The translations under genes and the position numbers were made by a program. From Limonium bicolor (taxonomy: Eukaryota > Streptophyta > Magnoliopsida > Caryophyllales > Plumbaginaceae), in assembly GCA_023374045.1 (NCBI GenBank), contig CM041776.1:138015296-138079295 (forward strand): 64,000 nucleotides of DNA. The letters are read 5' to 3'. Under the pieces are notes generated by a model. The model was not told where the DNA came from. It saw only the letters and a list, made by a program, of their open reading frames with translations, and did not search any database. Shown here in pieces: positions 58,223-64,000 of this stretch (its first letter is position 1; each line of letters starts with the position of its first letter).

Positions 58223-59615
58223 GCGCAAAGCCGCTTAGTGTGTTTTACCGTACAAGTGTACGTGAACTATGTTGTGCATAGCACAAAATGATTTGTTATG
58301 ATGGTTGGCGCATGTGTTATACAAACATACGCATCTATTTGTGGTTAAATTGTGGTAATTGCGCACAGAAGATGCGAATACCATTGTGGGAAGTGTGTTT
58401 ATCTTGTTAACAGTGGTGTGTGAGAGTACAAGTGGAAGGGAGTAAAGAAACTCCCGGGGAACTAAAACCCCGACGGTGCATAAATGTAAACCATGTATTG
58501 TATTTTGATAAAAAAAATATATATATGTATATATACAATGTTGTGATTTATGAAGGAGTATGAGACCGACATAGAACCTAGTGAGAATTAAATTCCCTAG
58601 GTAACTTGAATTAAGTTGGATTTGGGTGATGATTGATAGACGGAGTTCTATCCCTTGGAGATGTAATGATTATGACTAGAAGGATTTAAAGATAGAAAAT
58701 GGGATACGCTTGAATTAGTTGTTGGTTGAAAAAGAAGTGGGAGGTGAAACTTGATTATCATGAGATCAAGGGAAGCCGAACACAAATTGGGGTGGAAAGA
58801 TAGTTCAACACTGATGCTGATCACATCAGGGTTGGATGACTCTTGAAGCTCCCTGTAAGTGGTCACAAACAACCTGTTAAGAAAAATACAGAGCATAACT
58901 TGGACTTGGAGTTGTGTGGTGTTTTCAAAAGGATTTTTAATTAGTATTTCCAAAACAGACGATTAATATTTTGAATAAAGGATTCTCTTATATATTTAAC
59001 CTAGTAAAGAATATTTTTGTAGTACTTGCTCACGAGCTGAGGACGTATGAGCCTTTGTCTCCGGACCGGTGACATGAGAAGTATATATGTTAAAAATTAA
59101 GTGAATGTTTTGATCTCCCAAAGGAACGGGGACCAGAAGGTGTCCATCGCGACCGGGTTCTGCGGGATCACAGTGTATATGTACTCAACGTGGGATTCGA
59201 ACCCATGGAGAGATGGAAAAGGTATTTCTGTTTGATATACATGCTATGACATGTTGTTTGGTATGTGTGATAAAGGTTATTTTGACTTTGATCTCCTAAA
59301 GTGTATGCTATCAAGACCTATGAGTCTAAATGTGTTGTGTTACATAGACCTATGTGTCTAAATGTGGTTATGTCACCCAGACCTAAGAGTCTGAGGGATA
59401 TTGTATAGGTGCAAGTGTGGTGAAGGTACTCGGACCATTAAGTCCGAGGTTACCATGTGAGTATGATATTTTATGTATAATGTGGATATGTTGCCCGGAC
59501 CATTAAGTCCGAGGTTGGAGGTAAAGGGTGGTTGGTAATGGAAGTTTTATGGCTATAAGTAATTCCCGTATTCTAATCCAATGATGCGAGGAAATGTGAA
59601 CTTCGAGGACGAAGT

Positions 59616-59634
59616 TCTTTTAAGGGGGGTAGAT
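59616..59634 (+). promoter_or_regulatory. E3 3' polypurine tract
   Basis: TCTTTTAAGGGGGGTAGAT abuts the 3' LTR. GAACTTCGAGGACGAAGTTC just upstream (about 59598-59617) can fold as a hairpin. Confidence 0.85.
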
Positions 59635-62600
59635 TGAAATACCCCAAACCTTGGTATGTTGTGTAAATGTTAAACTATGGTATTTAAAGGCTAAAAAGTG
59701 CCTTAGAAACATAAATGAACCATTTAAACCATGGTAAAACACAATAAAACACTAAGACACGGTTTGAGCAAAAACATGCTCTAAGCTTGGAGTGAACTTG
59801 GCTAGGACCCAAAGAGCCTACCAAGATTTGATAATATAAAATTATGATTTTATAAGGCTAATTAAGTCCTTAGGAAACCTTGGTAGACGATGAAACCAAA
59901 CAAAACACAAATAAATACCTTAAGGTCAATATGGGCTAAAATGTGCTCTAAGCTTGGGATAAATTTGTAAAAGACCTAATGGTCATACCTATACCTTATA
60001 AATATGTTAATGAACATATTAAATCAATTACCAAAGAAAACCAAGCTTGAAAACAAGTTAAAACACAAAAGTGCTTTAAGGAGTCTTAAAGCACGTTTTT
60101 GAAAAATTGTCTTGTAAATGAGTTTTGAATGGCTAAATGTCCATCATTACTCTTTAATTAACATGTGTACTATATAGTATCACATTTGGGTGGCTATATC
60201 AATGGGAAATCAAAAATTTCACTTCTATGTGCTTTGTTTTTGTGAATAGTAACTTTTATAAGCTAGTTTGTAACATATGTTATTATAAGTAAGTTGATTG
60301 GTCAACAAAGACCAAAACACCCTTCTAACTAAATGGTGGCCGGTTTTTATCAAGGTGAGTCACCAACATGTAAAAATCAATTAAGGAAAGGAAGGGTAGG
60401 AAGGTAAAAAGGAGAAAGTTACCTTTTAATACAAATATCTTGTTAAAGCAAGTTCTATCTTCATTTCTCCTTTCCTCCTTCATTTCACACGTCTCCAACC
60501 TCCCTTCTTGCTCTTTTACGAGCTGCTACAGCAACACCAACACCACCATTGTTTTCCATCTTTGACCACTTGTAACTCCTAGCTCCATGGTCCAAATTCA
60601 ATTCCAAGACCACCATTTTCTAGTTGGAGCAAGCTCTACACTTCTACCTTTTCAAATCTTCAAGAACTCAATTTCGGTGCCAAGGAGATTCACCATTGAT
60701 GGAGCTTGAGCTCACCTTTTCACATATTATTGTTCTCCTTTGCTTCTAGGTAAGGAATCTCAAAGAAAAATCAAGTTTCCTCTCCTTTTAGTACATGGCC
60801 GAAAATTCACCTCACCATGGTGTCTTTACCTTGCTTGTTTTAGCTTCATTTGAATCTTCCAAGGGCTTGGTGGAGTCCTCTCTTGATATATATTCAAGCT
60901 CTCTTTCCATTCCAAGGTAAAACAATCATTTTAATACCTTAAGATAATATATGTAACTAGGGTTTATAATGAGATGAAGCATAATGCTTGAATACTCATT
61001 CTATTATTTGTACATTGTATAGAAGTTGGCAAACAACTAAACACCCCACCTTTACAAGGAAACAAGAAAGAAGTTTGTGAGGAAAAAGAGGTAAACAAAC
61101 TATCTCAATGTAGTTTAAATGCCTTAGGAAAATGAGCTTGATTTGCTTAATAAAGTACCTAAGGAGCCAATGGCAAATGAGCAAGTAAAATGCTCTCAAG
61201 GAGTTTATTAAGGGCATATGTATTGTTGGGTGTATTCGCAGGTCAAAGGCATTACTTATGTGGGAAATTCAGTGTTTAAGATTTATGCAATTTAAGGGCC
61301 TAAGAACCATGCATTTAAGGGCCTAAGTGCCAAGCAATTTAAATTATGCACTATATTGTGATGTAGTGTAAATTTGGTGAAGTCTTGTGGGTGATGGTGT
61401 TTTTGATGGATTTAGGTGTTCTTGAATGTTTAGTGGTGAAAACTATGAGTTTGGAAAGATGATGTGCTAAGAGAACCCATGGCGAAATTTGTAAAATGTA
61501 TAAGGAGTTTTAAGTGCTTAAATGAACTTGGGTGAACTAGGAATTGTTAGGAATGGATACATGCTTCACTAAGGAAGAAAACATGCATTAAGGTGTTCTA
61601 AGGTGCTATAAGGATTTAGGCATAGTCTTGGAGATTTAGGGAACTAATGGATGACTTCTTGATACACCAAGGTGATGGTGGAGGTGTCGTAAAGTCTTGT
61701 GCAAAGTTTGGTGAACAATGAAAGTGTAACGCCTAGTGAAGGTTTAATTATGAACTTGTGGGAAAAACTTGAGGAGTGTGTGTAAAGGGGAAGAGTGTAG
61801 TGCAAATGATGTTTAAAAGGGTGGTTATAAGGTAGTGAGGGAGTACTTTGGTTAGGTGAAGTTTTAGGCAAGAATACAAGTTACAAGTGTAAGGAAAAAA
61901 ATGTTCTAAGTGTTAAGGACTTAGTAAAAGTTGAGTAAAAGTTTAAGGAATTTTTGGGATGTTTTGAAAGGGTTTAAGTGTGCCCAAAAGATGTTAAAAC
62001 ATGTGGGAGAACATGTGTAAAGCATAGGAAAAAATTGGGATGAATTTGGAGTTCATAAAGAGGAGAAAAGCACATTAGAAAATTGGTTCTGCAGTGGACC
62101 GCCCCTACGGACCGCCCCTGTGGGGAGGTCCAGTGCAGAGAAGTGAAAAAAAAAAAGGAACGTGTAGCATCTGTTGTGGACCGCCCCTGGGACCGCCCCA
62201 GAGGGGCGGTCCAGACCAGAAATGAAGAAAAAAATTTGTTTAAGGCTCCTAATGATGGGGGATTGAATGGTAATGGTTTTAGATGATGTTTAGGCCTTGT
62301 TTGGTGACATGTAAAGGCCTTAAGAGGTGTAAACAAGTATGAGGTGTAATGAGAAGTGATTAACTTATATGATTAAGTTTAAACTACAATGACTTAGTGG
62401 TCCAACATTAGGGAGTGATGATGGTTAGAAAGATAAGCATTAGACTTTAAACAATCATGTTACATCGATGTTAATAAAAGTACATGTAATGTTATCAGTT
62501 GTTCGAGAATTGCTCGAGGAACATAAGTGGACGTGGTAAAGTGGACTCCGGTGACAGGTATGGTTTTCTTGCAACCTGTGTCCTACCGGATTACACCGGC

Positions 62601-64000
62601 TTGTATGCCAATGTGTTTTTATGAGTGTTGCCACCTTGTAAGATTAAAACATGTAATGAGTTTATAGTAATTCATTTATGTGGCGCATCTGGTCTCCGAT
62701 ACCGTTAAATCTCAAATATGTGTTAAACCTTAGCTAACCAAGTCTAGATACACATGAGTGATCGGTATTCGGAGTTGACGGCCCAAACCTTGGGAACGTG
62801 CTAACCACGGCTATGTGTGAGTTAGTTGGACATTGTTGTTATATGCAAGTGTGTGAACCTCCCTTGTGTGCTTAACTCGGTTATGATACCGTATGGTGTG
62901 AGGATGTGGTAGGCTCCATAATGGATCTCTAACTACTTATTTATAAGTGTATATGTACTAATGGGGGGTGAGGAGTCCGGTTGTTCCGGCCACGCGTGTG
63001 ATGGACGGGAGTCGATGTCATATCCGGTTCGGCTCTCTTGGTGTATGTATAGGTTGTATTCCAATTTGGTTTCTACCTTCCCTTAGCTTATCCAAAGCTG
63101 TTACTGACTCACGTCGGGCCACAGGGGCATACGAATGTTATTTTCGGTGTGCTTGGGATTACTATATCCGACACACCTTGGGTATAAGTTCACCGTTCGA
63201 TATAACTGGACGGTAACGAGGTTGGTAACGAGCTTAGCATGAGATTGACAATAATCTCTAGGCTCACTATATATACTAACTATGGTGGAAGGTTCCTTGT
63301 GTGAACCGATCTTATGGTGTTTTGTGTTGATATTGTGCTAGGCAATTTCCCTTGCTATGCTATGATATGTATACGTTAGGTGTTTAAAATGAATGCGATG
63401 TTATCATGTGTACGCCGAAACAAGAAAGGTTTGGTTATGTTTTGTTATGTGAGGAATGAGATATGTTGTAGGATATGGAGTGTGTGGATCATGGAAATGA
63501 ATCCCAGTTTGTGACAAGAGGCGTTTAAGGATAACCCGATTAATGGGTACGTGTCGTTCATTAAGGAAGTAGCTCCGTTTTAGAGGAGAGCCACTCTAAG
63601 GTTAAAGGAATCATTGGATGGTTTGTTAAGTGTGGATGTGTTGGATATATGTTGAGCCCTATCGTTGGGTGTATGCAAAGTGTTGTGTGTTTATGGTTTG
63701 TATGCATGATTTAAATATAATCAACTGCATGCTAAGACGACAATTAGTTGTGCGTGGCCCGGTAGCATGTGGGTTGCGGGATTACCATACCAGCAAAGGT
63801 GCTGAGCCCCTTGGGGGCCACCCTTTCTCTCCTTTTCTATTTCAGGCACAAGGAGCTGGAAGCCGTTCGAGAGTAGGAGGGGGTAGATGTTTATACATGG
63901 GTAGCCATTTAATGGCGTAAGCATTGTAGGCGTAGTAAGACCGAAATTGTTATCGGCATTAGTTTGTAAATACTCGGTACAGTGGGAATGTATGTATATA
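59635..64000 (+). repeat. 3' LTR of E3, last part outside window
   Basis: Matches 50261 to about 54620 with few changes. Visible differences include a short indel near 61050 and A-run length near 62150. It ends at the window edge about 190 bases short of the expected LTR end. Confidence 0.94.

Larger units (their letters stand above)
54818..59634 (+). other. E3 internal region (non-coding)
   Basis: No open gag or pol. The longest frame (54951-55331) is not conserved in E1 and is not taken as a gene. The region carries the same decayed stretches as E1 and an internal PPT-like site at 58204-58222. Repeated AGACCTA-GAGTCTAA and GGACCATTAAGTCCGAGG hairpin units lie at about 59310-59515. The true PPT is at 59616-59634. 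Confidence 0.8.
50261..64000 (+). mobile_element. E3: young non-coding long-LTR element, right end outside window
   Basis: 5' LTR 50261-54817, internal region 54818-59634, 3' LTR from 59635 past the window end. The two LTRs are nearly identical over more than 4.3 kb, including non-coding arrays, so insertion is recent. The internal region is colinear with E1 and lacks usable genes. Primer site, overlapping hairpin and PPT are intact. It sits inside A2. Confidence 0.92.

Noticed and set aside
59120..59215. tRNA-like signal: minus-strand GGTTCGAATCC resembling a B box, also near 20990
   Set aside because: No A box, acceptor stem or anticodon arm can be fitted around it; the motif may be only a short palindrome.
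63630..63920. 96-residue frame near the LTR end, also at 54243-54533
   Set aside because: Both are the same position of the two E3 LTRs, so identity is by descent; the frame crosses the candidate splice acceptor block and is shifted in E1 and C.

Overview
The window is plant nuclear DNA made almost entirely of nested LTR retrotransposons. The evidence for a plant host is the set of element types: Ty3/gypsy elements with very long LTRs, a primer site (TGGTATCAGAGC) matching plant initiator-Met tRNA, an Ogre/Tat-like element with a probable tRNA-Arg primer site, and a captured plant-type ALKBH1-like domain. I see no ordinary host gene, no rRNA or tRNA gene and no CRISPR array. The species cannot be named from the sequence.

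Layout. (1) E1, from before base 1 to 25478, is a non-coding long-LTR element. Its internal region is split by a 4.7 kb solo LTR (S1, 5042-9746, target duplication CAGTG) and by an Ogre/Tat-like non-autonomous element (E2, 10734-19837, target duplication GTAGG). (2) E1 lies in a minus-strand LTR (A, 25479-29327). (3) A is cut by a second LTR of E1 type (B, 29328-32817). (4) B is cut by element C (32818-43652), the only element with recognisable gag, protease, reverse transcriptase, RNase H and integrase. C looks like the Tekay/Del clade. (5) The 3' LTR of C is cut by a second minus-strand element (A2, 43653-50260) with a 5.8 kb LTR. (6) A2 is cut by E3 (50261 to beyond 64000), a young non-coding relative of E1 with 4.56 kb LTRs.

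The most unusual content is in C. Its gag-pol frame appears to be divided by three GT-AG introns that each restore frame. The third, of about 1.07 kb and lying between the gag zinc knuckles and the protease, contains a sense-strand AlkB-type 2-oxoglutarate/Fe(II) dioxygenase domain related to plant ALKBH1 proteins. All expected metal- and cofactor-binding residues can still be read, but two in-frame stops and one frameshift break this copy. An AlkB demethylase inside the gag-pro intron of a plant retrotransposon is the best candidate here for an undescribed system.

E1 and E3 share with C the primer site, a hairpin covering that site, the layout of the LTR ends and the PPT format, while lacking usable genes. 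They look like non-autonomous partners mobilised by C-like elements. The LTRs of E1, S1, B and C also carry arrays of GC-rich inverted repeats separated by TTCTGGAA spacers. Most of the LTRs have a conserved candidate leader intron, and E1, C and E3 have a U5 hairpin with compensatory changes.
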